A stretch of 64,000 nucleotides of DNA from Gulosibacter massiliensis (GTDB lineage: Bacteria > Actinomycetota > Actinomycetes > Actinomycetales > Microbacteriaceae). Both the position numbers and the translations under genes were made by a program. The notes under the pieces are model-generated. The model had not been told where the DNA came from, ran no database searches, and saw only the letters and a list, made by a program, of their open reading frames with translations. The stretch lies in assembly GCA_945949175.1 (NCBI GenBank), contig CAMFDU010000002.1, forward strand, positions 1 to 64,000. Reading direction: 5' to 3'. The stretch's first letter is position 1, and each line of letters opens with the position of its first letter. This document shows, piece after piece, positions 21,857-32,257 of the stretch.

Positions 21857-24157
21857 TTAGCCTCCGACGACCGGCCCGAAATGGGCGGGCAGTGTCCCTC
21901 GATGGACCGAACGCAATTGGTCAATTTCAATAGAGAACAAACCCTGGACCTCGAGTTCGCCCGATCGTTTGTCGGTGACTCCGACACGAAGGACGGGAAC
22001 GTGGCGACCGTCGCAGAGACCACGGAATTTGACGTCGTCTTCGCGGGCGACGGACACGAGGGCGCGAGCTTGGGTTTCTGAAAACATGGCCGCCGTGGTG
22101 TCCACGTCATCGCGCGACATAATTTCGTCAATCCAGACCCGAGCACCGACACCGAAACGCAAGACGCCGTCGGCAACCGCGCGAATGAAGCCACCCGTAC
22201 CAAGGTCGACCGCGCACGTGACGATTCCCTCGTGAGCGGCGGCACCGAGAAGTCCGGCAAGGTCCTTTTCCGCAGTGAAATCAACGCGTGGGGGAATACC
22301 ACCGAGGTGGTCGTGCACGGCTCCGGCCCATGCTGAGCCACCTAGCTCATCGGCGGTAACGCCCAACAGGTAAAGGTTCTCACCTTCATCCTGCCAACCG
22401 GATGGCAGTCGGCGGGCAACGTTGTCGATCGACCCCAAAACGGCGACAACTGGTGTCGGATGGATGGGAACATCGCCGGTCTGGTTGTAAAACGACACGT
22501 TTCCGCCCGTGACGGGGATTCCCAATTCCAAGCATCCGTCGGCGAGTCCTTCAACCGCTCGGGCAAATTGCCACATCACCTCGGGGTTTTCGGGGCTTCC
22601 GAAATTCAGACAATCGCTGACTGCGAGGGGCGTCGCTCCGCTCGACGCAACGTTTCGATAGGACTCGACAAGCGCAAGTTGTGCCCCGACGTAAGGGTCA
22701 AGTTGGCAATAACGACCGTTCGCGTCGGTCGCGAGCGCAACGCCGAGACCGCTCACTTCGTCAATTCGAATCATTCCGGCACCGTCGGGGGTGTGAAGCG
22801 CCGTGTTGCCCATGACGTAATAGTCGTACTGGTTCGTGATCCAGTCGGTGTCGGCTTCGTTCGGTGACCCGAGAACGTCGAGAAACTGCCTTCTCAATTG
22901 TTCGCCGTCGTTCGCGCGCGCGAACTTTGCCGGCGAATCCGCTTGCAGTGCGTCAAGCCACGCGGGGTATTCCATCGGGCGGTTGTACACCGGGCCGTCA
23001 ATCGCGACGGTGCGCGGGTCGACGTCGACAATCGTCTGTCCCTTCCATTCGATGATGAGGCGACCGGTGTCGGTGACCTCTCCAAGAACGCTCGCCTCCA
23101 CGTCCCACTTGGTGGTGACGGCGAGGAATTCGGCAATCATCTCGGGTCGGACAATCGCCATCATGCGCTCTTGACTTTCGGACATGAGGATTTCCTCGGC
23201 CGTCAGAGTTGGGTCACGCAACAACACGTTGTCGAGCGTGATGAACATTCCACCATCACCGTTAGATGCGAGTTCGCTCGTCGCACACGAGATCCCAGCA
23301 GCGCCGAGGTCTTGAATGCCTTCGACGCAATTGTCCGCATATAGCTCGAGACAGCACTCGATGAGCACCTTCTCGGCGAACGGGTCGCCGACCTGGACGG
23401 CGGGACGTTTGGTAGGACCGCCTTCGGCAAAAGTGTCCGATGCGAGAATCGACGCGCCGCCGATTCCGTCGCCACCGGTTCGAGCCCCGAACAGAACCAC
23501 GAGGTTACCGACACCTTTCGCGTTTGCGAGGTGCAGGTCTTCGTGCCGCAGAGCCCCTACCGCCAGGGCGTTGACGAGCGGATTCGCTTGGTACACCGCG
23601 TCGAACCAGGTTTCTCCGCCAATGTTTGGCAGCCCGAGACAGTTCCCGTAAAACGAGATGCCGCCCACGACGCCGTTGACAACACGACTCGTGTCGGGGT
23701 GGTCGATCGCGCCGAAACGCAGTGCGTCCATGACTGCCACGGGACGAGCGCCCATCGAGATGATGTCGCGAACGATTCCGCCGATGCCGGTCGCGGCACC
23801 CTGGAAGGGTTCGATGTAGGACGGGTGATTGTGGCTCTCTATTTTGAAGGTAACCGCCCAACCCTCGCCGATATCGACAACGCCGGCGTTTTCACCCATT
23901 CCGACCATAAGGTTCTTGGTCATCGCGGGCGTGACTTTTTCGCCGAATTGACGCAAGTGAACCTTCGACGACTTGTACGAACAATGTTCCGACCACATGA
24001 CCGAATACATCGCCAATTCGCCGCTCGTCGGACGACGGCCGAGGATTTCCCGAATCTGCTGGTATTCGTCGGGCTTTAGGCCGAGCAGGTGGAACGGCTG
24101 GTCTTTCTCGGGGGTGGCCGCGGCGTTCTCGACCGTGTCGGGAGTGTGTTCAGTCAC
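21857..24157 (-). CDS. purL: phosphoribosylformylglycinamidine synthase subunit PurL
   Basis: 766 aa; [60 protein letters not shown]. Confidence 0.97.
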   Translation of the reverse strand: MTEHTPDTVENAAATPEKDQPFHLLGLKPDEYQQIREILGRRPTSGELAMYSVMWSEHCSYKSSKVHLRQFGEKVTPAMTKNLMVGMGENAGVVDIGEGWAVTFKIESHNHPSYIEPFQGAATGIGGIVRDIISMGARPVAVMDALRFGAIDHPDTSRVVNGVVGGISFYGNCLGLPNIGGETWFDAVYQANPLVNALAVGALRHEDLHLANAKGVGNLVVLFGARTGGDGIGGASILASDTFAEGGPTKRPAVQVGDPFAEKVLIECCLELYADNCVEGIQDLGAAGISCATSELASNGDGGMFITLDNVLLRDPTLTAEEILMSESQERMMAIVRPEMIAEFLAVTTKWDVEASVLGEVTDTGRLIIEWKGQTIVDVDPRTVAIDGPVYNRPMEYPAWLDALQADSPAKFARANDGEQLRRQFLDVLGSPNEADTDWITNQYDYYVMGNTALHTPDGAGMIRIDEVSGLGVALATDANGRYCQLDPYVGAQLALVESYRNVASSGATPLAVSDCLNFGSPENPEVMWQFARAVEGLADGCLELGIPVTGGNVSFYNQTGDVPIHPTPVVAVLGSIDNVARRLPSGWQDEGENLYLLGVTADELGGSAWAGAVHDHLGGIPPRVDFTAEKDLAGLLGAAAHEGIVTCAVDLGTGGFIRAVADGVLRFGVGARVWIDEIMSRDDVDTTAAMFSETQARALVSVAREDDVKFRGLCDGRHVPVLRVGVTDKRSGELEVQGLFSIEIDQLRSVHRGTLPAHFGPVVGG

Positions 24158-24169
24158 TATTGCTCCTGG

Positions 24170-24865
24170 TTACGAAAGAACGGTGGCGGCGAGTACCGAC
24201 TGGAACATGGCGAGCCCGTCCGTTCCGGACGACATTGCCGCGGGAGTGTCGGGTCCGAACCCGGGTTCAACAGCGTGTTCGGGATGTGGCATGAGGCCGA
24301 CGACATTGCCACGCGCGTTGCGCAACCCCGCAATGTCATTCAGTGATCCGTTCGGGTTGACTTCGAGGTATCGGAATACGACGAGACCGTCACCCTCCAA
24401 TTGTTTGAGCGTCTCGTCGTCGGCGATGAATCCGCCCTCACCGTTTTTCAGAGGAATGGTGATTTCTTGTCCCTGCGTGTATCCGCTGGTCCAGACAGTG
24501 TCGATGTTTTCGACGCGAAGTTTTTGGTCGCGCCGAATAAATGTTCCGTGGTCATTGCGAATGAGCCCACCGGCCAGAAGGTGCGCCTCGACAAGAGTTT
24601 GGAAACCGTTGCAAATGCCGAGAACGGGCATGCCCTTGTTCGCCGCATCGACAACCGCGCTCATGATTGGTGAGTGGGCAGCAATTGCACCGCAACGCAA
24701 ATAGTCCCCGTACGAGAAACCGCCGGGTAGGACGATAGCGTCGACGCCGTTCAGGTCATTGTCGCCGTGCCAAAGGGAAACGGGGTCACCGCCAGCAAGT
24801 TTGATGGCACGCAGAGCATCGCGGTCGTCGAGCGAACCGGGGAACGTAATAACACCGACACGCAC
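24170..24865 (-). CDS. purQ: phosphoribosylformylglycinamidine synthase subunit PurQ
   Basis: GTG start at 24865 ([35 protein letters not shown]); [16 protein letters not shown]-terminal [14 protein letters not shown]. Confidence 0.95.
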   Translation of the reverse strand: MRVGVITFPGSLDDRDALRAIKLAGGDPVSLWHGDNDLNGVDAIVLPGGFSYGDYLRCGAIAAHSPIMSAVVDAANKGMPVLGICNGFQTLVEAHLLAGGLIRNDHGTFIRRDQKLRVENIDTVWTSGYTQGQEITIPLKNGEGGFIADDETLKQLEGDGLVVFRYLEVNPNGSLNDIAGLRNARGNVVGLMPHPEHAVEPGFGPDTPAAMSSGTDGLAMFQSVLAATVLS

Positions 24866-24866
24866 G

Positions 24867-25115
24867 TTAGTCCGCCACACGAATCGAAATAACGTCTTCG
24901 ATGACGTCATTTGACAGGACGTCCTTGGCAATCTCGTTGATGTGCTCAAGCAGTTTCGGTGTGACTTCGCCGTCGATTGTGATTTCAAAGCGTTTACCGA
25001 TGCGGACGTCGGTGATTTCGCCGTCGCCAAAACGTTGCAGAGCACGTGCGGTTGCCTTACCAGCTGGGTCGAGCAGAACTTCTTTCGGCATTACCTCGAC
25101 GATAACCTTCGGCAC
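24867..25115 (-). CDS. purS: phosphoribosylformylglycinamidine synthase subunit PurS
   Basis: [45 protein letters not shown]; adjacent to purQ. Confidence 0.95.
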   Translation of the reverse strand: MPKVIVEVMPKEVLLDPAGKATARALQRFGDGEITDVRIGKRFEITIDGEVTPKLLEHINEIAKDVLSNDVIEDVISIRVAD

Positions 25116-25200
25116 TCTCGCTCCTCGACTGATAGACGAATTCTGCGTTCAGTCTATTCCCGCGAATCACACCCGACGGGAGCCCTCGCGGTGGTCGCCG

Positions 25201-26067
25201 TTATGTGACGGCCATTAGCCGCGAAATGAGTTCGCGGTAACGTTCTGCGGTCTCCGTTACTATCCCCTGGGGCAGAACGGGCGGTGTCCCGGTCTTGTCC
25301 CAGTTCGCCGACAGCCAATCGCGCACGATTTGCTTGTCAAAGGATTCGAGCCGGCTCGGACCGCCCGCGGTATACGCCGCGGAATCCCAGTAGCGGCTCG
25401 AATCAGAGGTGAGCACTTCATCGCACAACGTCAACACGCCGGATTCGCGATCGCGGCCGAACTCAAATTTGGTGTCGGCAAGGATTAGCCCCTTCGCCTT
25501 GGCGATGTCGCTTGCTCGGCGGAAAATCGCGAGGCTCGTGTCACGCAACTCACGAGCGGTGTCCGCGCCAACGATTTCGGCAGTCCGTTCAAAGGAAATG
25601 TTCTCGTCATGTTGCCCGAGCGGTGCCTTGAACGCGGGGGTAAAGACGGGCTCTGGCAGTTGGTCACCGTTCGATAGTCCGGCGGGTAGCTGGATACCGC
25701 ACACGGTCCCGGATTCCTGGTATTCGACCCATCCGCTGCCAGAGAGGTAACCACGAACCACACATTCCACAGGAAGCATGTTGAGTGTTCGCACGACCAT
25801 TGCGCGGTCGGTAACTTCTGCAGGCGCATTGATTTCCAGGCGATGATTGGGGAATTCGGCCAGCTGGTCAAACCACCAGTGGGACAACCTGGTGAGAAGC
25901 GCACCCTTGCCGGGAATCCCGGGCTCGAGAACATGGTCGAACGCGGACACTCGATCGCTCGCAACCAACAACATCGAGGAGGAGGACTCGAGGTTTGATT
26001 CCGTTTCGGGAATGTAAAGATCGCGGACTTTTCCGGAATAGACATGACGCCACCCCGGAATACTCAT
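25201..26067 (-). CDS. purC: phosphoribosylaminoimidazole-succinocarboxamide synthase
   Basis: YSGKVRDLYIPE...VASDRVSAFDHVLEPGIPGKGALLTRLSHWWF SAICAR synthetase motifs. Confidence 0.96.
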   Translation of the reverse strand: MSIPGWRHVYSGKVRDLYIPETESNLESSSSMLLVASDRVSAFDHVLEPGIPGKGALLTRLSHWWFDQLAEFPNHRLEINAPAEVTDRAMVVRTLNMLPVECVVRGYLSGSGWVEYQESGTVCGIQLPAGLSNGDQLPEPVFTPAFKAPLGQHDENISFERTAEIVGADTARELRDTSLAIFRRASDIAKAKGLILADTKFEFGRDRESGVLTLCDEVLTSDSSRYWDSAAYTAGGPSRLESFDKQIVRDWLSANWDKTGTPPVLPQGIVTETAERYRELISRLMAVT

Positions 26068-27314
26068 TCGGCGGCTCGTTCGGCAATGTCGGTGCGGAAG
26101 TGCGAGCCATCGAGAGTGATGCGGTCGAGCGCCATGTAGACGCGTTTTCGCGCGTCGGTGAAATCGGCTCCGCGCGCGATGACAGAGAGCACCCGTCCGC
26201 CGGTTGACACAAAGCCGTCACCGTCTCGTGCAGTCGCCGCATGAGCTATCGACACACCGGGAACCTCGAGCGCATCAGCCAATCCCAGAATCGGCTTGCC
26301 AGTGTGGGGCGATTCGGGGTATCCCTCGCTCGCGAGAACAACGGCCAGCGCAACATCATCCGCGAAGACCGGTTCGGGGACCGACGCGAGTCGGCCCGTC
26401 GCCGACGCAAAAAGCAGTTCGGCGAGCGACGACTCAAGGAGTTCGAGAACGACCTGGGTTTCGGGGTCGCCGAATCGGGCATTGAATTCGATCACGCGAA
26501 CGCCCTTGGACGTGATGATTAGTCCGCAGTACAGCAGTCCAACGAATGGGGTGCCCCGGCGCGATAATTCACGAATCGTCGGCTGGGCTACGGTCTCGAC
26601 GATCTCGTCGACAAAACCATCGGGCAACCAGGGAAGCGGCGAATACGCGCCCATACCACCCGTGTTCGGCCCCTCATCGTTATCAAAGGCACGCTTGTAA
26701 TCCTGCGCGGGTGACAGCGGAACGACTGCGTCCCCGTCCGATAGAACGAAAAGCGACACTTCCTGACCGTCGAGGAATTCTTCGATGAGGACCGGGCCTT
26801 GGTGAATAAAGAACTCTGCGTGATCGCAGGCGGCCGAGCGGTCATTGGTCACGAGCACTCCCTTGCCCGCTGCGAGTCCATCCGCTTTGACGACGTAGGG
26901 GGAACCGAATTCGTCGAGCGCCGATTCGACTTCCGTCATCGTCGTCGCCGACATCGATCGACCGGTCGGAACGCGGGCGGCGTTCATGATTTCTTTTGCA
27001 AACTCCTTCGAGCCTTCGATCTGGGCGGCGGCTTTGTCTGGGCCGAAAACCGGGACGCCGACGGCGCGAAGCGCATTCGCAACGCCGGCGACGAGGGGCG
27101 CTTCAGGGCCGACGATAACGAGTTCGACACCCTGCTCCATCGCATAATCGGCGATGAGGGGACCATCCGTCGTATTGAGCGAGACCGTCTCGACCACAGT
27201 GGCAATTCCCGCGTTTCCGGGGGCAACCATGATCTCGTGGGCGGTCGTGTCGCGCAGCAGAGCGTTGACGATGGCGTGCTCTCTGGCACCGGACCCAATC
27301 ACGAGTATCTTCAC
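26064..27314 (-). CDS. purD: phosphoribosylamine-glycine ligase
   Basis: [72 protein letters not shown]. Confidence 0.97.
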   Translation of the reverse strand: MKILVIGSGAREHAIVNALLRDTTAHEIMVAPGNAGIATVVETVSLNTTDGPLIADYAMEQGVELVIVGPEAPLVAGVANALRAVGVPVFGPDKAAAQIEGSKEFAKEIMNAARVPTGRSMSATTMTEVESALDEFGSPYVVKADGLAAGKGVLVTNDRSAACDHAEFFIHQGPVLIEEFLDGQEVSLFVLSDGDAVVPLSPAQDYKRAFDNDEGPNTGGMGAYSPLPWLPDGFVDEIVETVAQPTIRELSRRGTPFVGLLYCGLIITSKGVRVIEFNARFGDPETQVVLELLESSLAELLFASATGRLASVPEPVFADDVALAVVLASEGYPESPHTGKPILGLADALEVPGVSIAHAATARDGDGFVSTGGRVLSVIARGADFTDARKRVYMALDRITLDGSHFRTDIAERAAE

Positions 27315-27343
27315 GTGAAAACCCTACCTTTGCCGCTGCTAGC

Positions 27344-27718
27344 GTGTTGGGCGTGCCTCTTCCCCGAATCGATTCCGAACGTGGCCGAGCCGCTGTATCG
27401 TCGGTTCGTGGCGGAACGGCCGATCGTGATGTGACAGCCGTCGCTGTCCGTTTCATCCTGCAGGAATTCGCACGAATCGCTCCGGGCAAATCTGTCGAGG
27501 TGCGAGTACCTCCGCACGGTGCGGTCCAGATTGTCGAAGGACTCGGCCACACTCGAGGGACACCCCCGAACGTCATCGAGCTCGATGTGGACACGCTCGT
27601 GGCGCTTGCGGTAGGCGACGAGTCGTGGCAGGCCGCCGTCGCCCGCGGTGCCGTCCGAGCGTCAGGAACTCGAGCGACCCTAGCTGAGCTCCTGCCCCTC
27701 GCTGTTCTGGGAGAATAG
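27344..27718 (+). CDS. sterol carrier family protein (SCP2-like)
   Basis: AIVRFILQEFARIAPGKSVEVRVPPHGAVQIVEGLGHTRGTPPNVIELDVDTLVALAVG, a pattern commonly found next to pur genes in actinobacteria. Confidence 0.7.
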   Translation: MLGVPLPRIDSERGRAAVSSVRGGTADRDVTAVAVRFILQEFARIAPGKSVEVRVPPHGAVQIVEGLGHTRGTPPNVIELDVDTLVALAVGDESWQAAVARGAVRASGTRATLAELLPLAVLGE

Positions 27719-27722
27719 CGAC

Positions 27723-28019
27723 ATGGCCAAAACCGACGTCACCATCCGCCGCGCCCCGCGGATCTGGTCGTTCATGATGACCGGGGCAATCGGAGGAATC
27801 GTTGTCGCCGCCATCATCACGGTGGCGTCGCCGGTTGACCCAGCCGTGGGTGTGTTGCCCACGTTTGGTTTCTTCGCGATCTTCGGATTCGCCATCGGCT
27901 TCATTCTCGGCGGATTAGTCGGAGTATTCCTCGATCGGTTCACAAAAACGTCACTGGGGGTCGCCGAAATCACCGAAAGCAAGGAACGCGTGCCGAAAAC
28001 GCGTAAACCGCGCGATTAA
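27723..28019 (+). CDS. small membrane protein (2 TM)
   Basis: Two hydrophobic helices and a basic C-terminus; 4 nt after the SCP-like gene. Confidence 0.6.
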   Translation: MAKTDVTIRRAPRIWSFMMTGAIGGIVVAAIITVASPVDPAVGVLPTFGFFAIFGFAIGFILGGLVGVFLDRFTKTSLGVAEITESKERVPKTRKPRD

Positions 28020-29473
28020 GACGACTGGTTTTCTTCGACCCAACGCAAGTACTCGGGCGTGACGCTTCCCGTCACGTAATCGCCCGAGAAGCAGGACATT
28101 TCTAGTGCCGACACGGCGCTGCCCTCGAGAATCGCACTCTGCATGTCGGCGACCTCTTGATAAATGAGGTGGTCGGCACCAATCTCGCTGGCAATTTCGG
28201 GAATCTTGCGACCAGCGGCAATAAGCTCGGCCCGGCTTGGCATGTTGATTCCGTATACGTGGGGGAAACGCACAGGCGGGGCGGCCGACGTGAACGTCAC
28301 CGAGTTCGCTCCGGCGTTTCGGGCCATGTCAACGATCTCGCGCGAAGTTGTACCGCGAACGATTGAGTCGTCGACAATCAGGACGTTCTTGCCCTTGAAC
28401 TCGGAGGGCATCGCGTTGAGCTTTTGCTTGACACCCTTTCGGCGTTCTTCTTGCCCGGGCATGATGAAAGTCCGGCCGACATATCGGTTTTTGTAGAAAC
28501 CCTCGCGGTATTCGATTCCGAGCTTTCGTGCCACCTGCAGTGCAGCTGGGCGCGACGAGTCCGGAATCGGCATGACGACGTCGATATCGCCAGCTGGCGC
28601 CCACTTCGCGATGGTGTCCGCAAGGCGATCGCCAAGTCGCAACCGCGCTTCATAAACCGAAATGCCATTCATGACCGAGTCGGGACGCGCAAGGTATACG
28701 TACTCGAACGAACACGGAATCAGCACGGGGTTTTTGGCGCATTGTCGCGACACCATTTCGCCATCCTGCGAGATAAAGAGAGCCTCACCCGGCTCGACGT
28801 CTCGAACGATCTCGTAGCCGCCGGCTTCGAGGACGAGTGATTCGCTTGCGACGGCCCACTCTGCTCCGACGAGCCCGGCGTTTCGACGGCCAAGAATCAG
28901 CGGGCGAATGCCGAACGGGTCGCGAAATGCAAGTAGTCCGTGGCCGGCGATGAGTGCGATGGCAGCATACGAACCCTCGACACGCTCGTGCAGCCGAGCG
29001 ACCGCATCAAACACATTGTCGGGCGAGAACTTTTCAATCGTCGTTGCGGCCTGCAGTTCGTGCGCGAGCACGTTCACGAGAAGTTCGGTGTCGGAATTTG
29101 TGTTGAGGTGACGACGGTCATCCTCGTTGAGTTGGGTGGTCAATTCCCGCGTGTTTGTCAGATTCCCATTGTGAACAAGGATGATTCCGTAAGGGGCGTT
29201 GACGAAAAACGGCTGAGCTTCCGATTCACGGTTCGCGTTGCCGCGGGTCGCATAGCGAACGTGACCGAGCCCAATGTTTCCCAGCAGACCTCGCATGTCT
29301 CGGGTGCGGAAGGCTTCTCGAACCTGCCCCTTCGCTTTCGCCATGTGGAGCGTCTTGTCCTCGCAGGTCGCAATACCGGTGGAATCCTGCCCACGGTGTT
29401 GTAGCAGCGCTAGGGCGTCATAGACCTGCTGATTGACGGCCGTTGATGAGACGATTCCGACGATGCCGCACAT
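28016..29473 (-). CDS. purF: amidophosphoribosyltransferase
   Basis: MCGIVGIVS...LLQHRGQDSTGIAT; VLIVDDSIVRGTTSREIV. Confidence 0.97.
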   Translation of the reverse strand: MCGIVGIVSSTAVNQQVYDALALLQHRGQDSTGIATCEDKTLHMAKAKGQVREAFRTRDMRGLLGNIGLGHVRYATRGNANRESEAQPFFVNAPYGIILVHNGNLTNTRELTTQLNEDDRRHLNTNSDTELLVNVLAHELQAATTIEKFSPDNVFDAVARLHERVEGSYAAIALIAGHGLLAFRDPFGIRPLILGRRNAGLVGAEWAVASESLVLEAGGYEIVRDVEPGEALFISQDGEMVSRQCAKNPVLIPCSFEYVYLARPDSVMNGISVYEARLRLGDRLADTIAKWAPAGDIDVVMPIPDSSRPAALQVARKLGIEYREGFYKNRYVGRTFIMPGQEERRKGVKQKLNAMPSEFKGKNVLIVDDSIVRGTTSREIVDMARNAGANSVTFTSAAPPVRFPHVYGINMPSRAELIAAGRKIPEIASEIGADHLIYQEVADMQSAILEGSAVSALEMSCFSGDYVTGSVTPEYLRWVEENQSS

Positions 29474-29568
29474 GTCGAGAGGATCTCCTTTGGCTGAGTG
29501 TCGATGCCCATCGGCTTCTGGTCAATACTCTCACATCGAGCAGACGACGAGGCCGATAGAATTGCCCA

Positions 29569-30669
29569 GTGACGGCGTCCAATTCGTATTCCGCCGCCGG
29601 TGTCGACACCGAAGCGGGTGATAAAGCTGTCGAGCTCATGAAGGCAGCAATTTCAGCGACGCACGGACCCGACATCCTCGGGGGCGTTGGCGGTTTTGCC
29701 GGGCTTATGGATGTGTCGTTCCTCAAAGACTTCCGCCAGCCGATTCTCGCCACGTCGACCGACGGCGTAGGCACCAAGGTCGCCATTGCCCAAGCGCTTG
29801 ACGTTCACCACACCATCGGCCACGACCTTGTCGGCATGGTTGTCGACGACATCGTCGTCGTTGGGGCGAAGCCACTGTTCATGACCGACTACATCGCGTG
29901 CGGCAAAGTCGTCCCAGAGCGCATCGCCGACATCGTGCGCGGAATCGCCGAAGCGTGTGCCCTCACGGGAACAGCACTCGTTGGCGGTGAAACGGCCGAA
30001 CACCCCGGACTTTTGGGTGAACACGATTACGACGTCGCCGGTGCGGCTGTCGGAGTTGTCGAAGCGGACGAAATGTTAGGTGCCGAACGCGTTCAGCCCG
30101 GCGATGTCGTCATCGCAATGGCATCGAGCGGTATTCATTCGAACGGGTATTCGCTCGTTCGCCACATCGTTGCGAACCGCAATCTCGCCTTTGATTCGAC
30201 CGTTCCTGAATTTGACCGCGTCCTCGGTCTGGAATTGCTCGAGCCGACTCGCCTGTACACGACAGCTCTGTTGGACTCGCTCACCGAGCACCCCGGCGCG
30301 ATTCATGCGCTTAGTCACGTCACGGGTGGCGGAATCGCTGCCAATCTCGCGCGCGTGTTGCCGACCAGCGTGTGGGTTGACCTCGATCGCTCGACCTGGA
30401 GCCCTTCACGCGTCTTCCGGGTTCTTGCGGATTGGGCAGGGGATTCACTCGAATCGACCGAAGGCACCTGGAATCTAGGCATCGGAATGCTCGCTGTTGT
30501 GTCGCACGAATCGGCGAGCACGCTGACCCGCGAATGGACCGCAGCGGGAATCGACTCCTGGGTTGTCGGTCACGTCTCGGACCGCGAACACTCGTTGGAC
30601 GGGTATGTCACGGGCGCTAAGGGAGTCGACGGCGGAGCCGTGCGACTGGTCGGCACTTACGCCGACTGA
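29569..30669 (+). CDS. purM: phosphoribosylformylglycinamidine cyclo-ligase
   Basis: GTG start; SYSAAGVDTEAGDKAVELMK...ATSTDGVGTKVAIAQ...HVTGGGIAANLARVLP. Confidence 0.96.
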   Translation: MTASNSYSAAGVDTEAGDKAVELMKAAISATHGPDILGGVGGFAGLMDVSFLKDFRQPILATSTDGVGTKVAIAQALDVHHTIGHDLVGMVVDDIVVVGAKPLFMTDYIACGKVVPERIADIVRGIAEACALTGTALVGGETAEHPGLLGEHDYDVAGAAVGVVEADEMLGAERVQPGDVVIAMASSGIHSNGYSLVRHIVANRNLAFDSTVPEFDRVLGLELLEPTRLYTTALLDSLTEHPGAIHALSHVTGGGIAANLARVLPTSVWVDLDRSTWSPSRVFRVLADWAGDSLESTEGTWNLGIGMLAVVSHESASTLTREWTAAGIDSWVVGHVSDREHSLDGYVTGAKGVDGGAVRLVGTYAD

Positions 30670-30881
30670 ACCTCATCGCTTTCATCAGTTTCATCGCCTG
30701 CGCCTGCTTCGGCGCTGGTCGAATCTGGTGACGCATACTCTGGCCACTTCGCCAGATCCTCATCGAGACGCGGGTTTACCCCCAGTTCCGACTCGAGCTT
30801 GGTCAGGTCGGTGTCGGGACTGAAGTATTTCAGTTCGCGCGCAACCTTGGTGTGCTTCGCTTTTTGACGGCCGCGGCCCAT
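30657..30881 (-). CDS. DUF3073-type small protein
   Basis: MGRGRQKAKHTKVARELKYFSPDTDLTKLESEL is the conserved actinobacterial DUF3073 N-terminus. Confidence 0.8.
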   Translation of the reverse strand: MGRGRQKAKHTKVARELKYFSPDTDLTKLESELGVNPRLDEDLAKWPEYASPDSTSAEAGAGDETDESDEVQSA

Positions 30882-30954
30882 AGTGGACCCCTTTCCCTCA
30901 CACTTTTCGCCTCACCGGCGATCGTCGTGTCCGGGGCGTCAGACGTTCAGAATA

Positions 30955-31332
30955 TCACGACCCGAGCAGCACGATGGCGGAGATATACCCAAGCGCTGCC
31001 ACAACAATCCCAACGACCACATGAGATGTCACGATGATCGAGCCGGTTCGGATTTCACGACGTTCGATGTGTTGTGCTGCTGTGACGGTGAGCGTTGAAA
31101 AGGTGGTGAGCCCCGCCGCGAAAGCGAGGATGAGTGACGCCATCGTCCAGTCGAGCGCGTGCACCGCGAACGCCCCGGCGCCGGCGCCGACCGCAAGGCT
31201 TCCCACTCCGTTCACCGCGAACAGTCCCCATGACCACACGCCCGGACGAATGATGGCCATCACACCGAACCGAGCTAGTGCGCCACATCCGCCCGCGACG
31301 ATTTGCGCGAAAACCCACCAGATGTCAATCAT
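30955..31332 (-). CDS. crcB: fluoride channel subunit CrcB/FluC (copy 2)
   Basis: GGCGALARFGVMAII...GLTTFSTLTVTAAQHIE; 4-TM pattern; overlaps the upstream crcB paralog. Confidence 0.85.
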   Translation of the reverse strand: MIDIWWVFAQIVAGGCGALARFGVMAIIRPGVWSWGLFAVNGVGSLAVGAGAGAFAVHALDWTMASLILAFAAGLTTFSTLTVTAAQHIERREIRTGSIIVTSHVVVGIVVAALGYISAIVLLGS

Positions 31333-31730
31333 GTCGCAGCCGACCTACGTGCACCGAGCCGCAATCCGGCAATAGCAAACACGAGACCCATAATGATGGA
31401 TCCGACAGCGTACGTTCCCATCACAACGAGGGGTCCGACACCATGGCGAACAATTGGTACTGCGACGTCGAGCGAGATTGCGGACAGGGTAGTAAAGGCG
31501 CCGAGAAATCCCGTCGTGACACCAAGGCGCATCCAGGCGGGCACAGAAGGCACGCCGCGAGCAACGATGTACCCAAGGGCGAATGAACCGATGAGATTGA
31601 TGACGAGGGTCGGATACGGCCACCAGTAGTCGTCAATTTGACCCGCAACAAGTGTGATGACAACGCGAGCAGCACTCCCTAAAAGTCCGCCGACAAATAC
31701 GGCCAACACCGACTTCAGTGACGTGTGCAC
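31329..31730 (-). CDS. crcB: fluoride channel subunit CrcB/FluC (copy 1)
   Basis: VFVGGLLGSAARVVITL...LGVTTGFLGAFTTLSAISLDV; 4-TM pattern. Confidence 0.85.
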   Translation of the reverse strand: MHTSLKSVLAVFVGGLLGSAARVVITLVAGQIDDYWWPYPTLVINLIGSFALGYIVARGVPSVPAWMRLGVTTGFLGAFTTLSAISLDVAVPIVRHGVGPLVVMGTYAVGSIIMGLVFAIAGLRLGARRSAAT

Positions 31731-31804
31731 AACCGCCAGCGTACTCGTGTCGGATCACGATAATTTCGCGGTTAGGCTTGCGATACGACGCCAAAGGAGT
31801 GCCC

Positions 31805-32257
31805 GTGTCCCTAGTTCCGCTCTTCAGCCACGATGAACATCGTGGCGAAGTCGTTGAACGCTGGGGTAAGAAGGTTTGGAGCCAGTCGTCGTCGTGGTGG
31901 AAGCATCTTGACGCGATTGGACGCGACGAGTTCCTCGCCGAAGGCGTCGCCCTCAGGGTCGAATACCTAGCGGCCAAAGCTGCCCAATTGCCCGTCACCG
32001 CCGACACTGTCGTTGCTCTCGTCCTCCGACACCGAGTCTGGATCACCCAGGGCTGGGGAGGCGTTGAGCCCACCGCCGAGCAATTCATTGGCCTTGGAAA
32101 CATGTATGTCGCAGACGAGCGCTTCGCTCGTCACTATGGAGGAGTCGACGGGGCGAGCTATGTTCGCGACGCGATTATCGCGTGGGTGGCCACAACGCCA
32201 CAGACTTCGGATGCTTCCGACGGACGTAGCAGTGCAACCAAAGGAACAACGTCGTGA
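31805..32257 (+). CDS. stand-alone TipAS-like ligand-binding domain protein (no MerR HTH)
   Basis: GTG start; HRVWITQGWGGVEPTAEQFIGLGNMYVADERFARHYGGVDGASYVRDAIIAWV matches the TipAS C-terminal pattern; TGA overlaps the RND GTG start (GTGA). Confidence 0.75.
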   Translation: MSLVPLFSHDEHRGEVVERWGKKVWSQSSSWWKHLDAIGRDEFLAEGVALRVEYLAAKAAQLPVTADTVVALVLRHRVWITQGWGGVEPTAEQFIGLGNMYVADERFARHYGGVDGASYVRDAIIAWVATTPQTSDASDGRSSATKGTTS

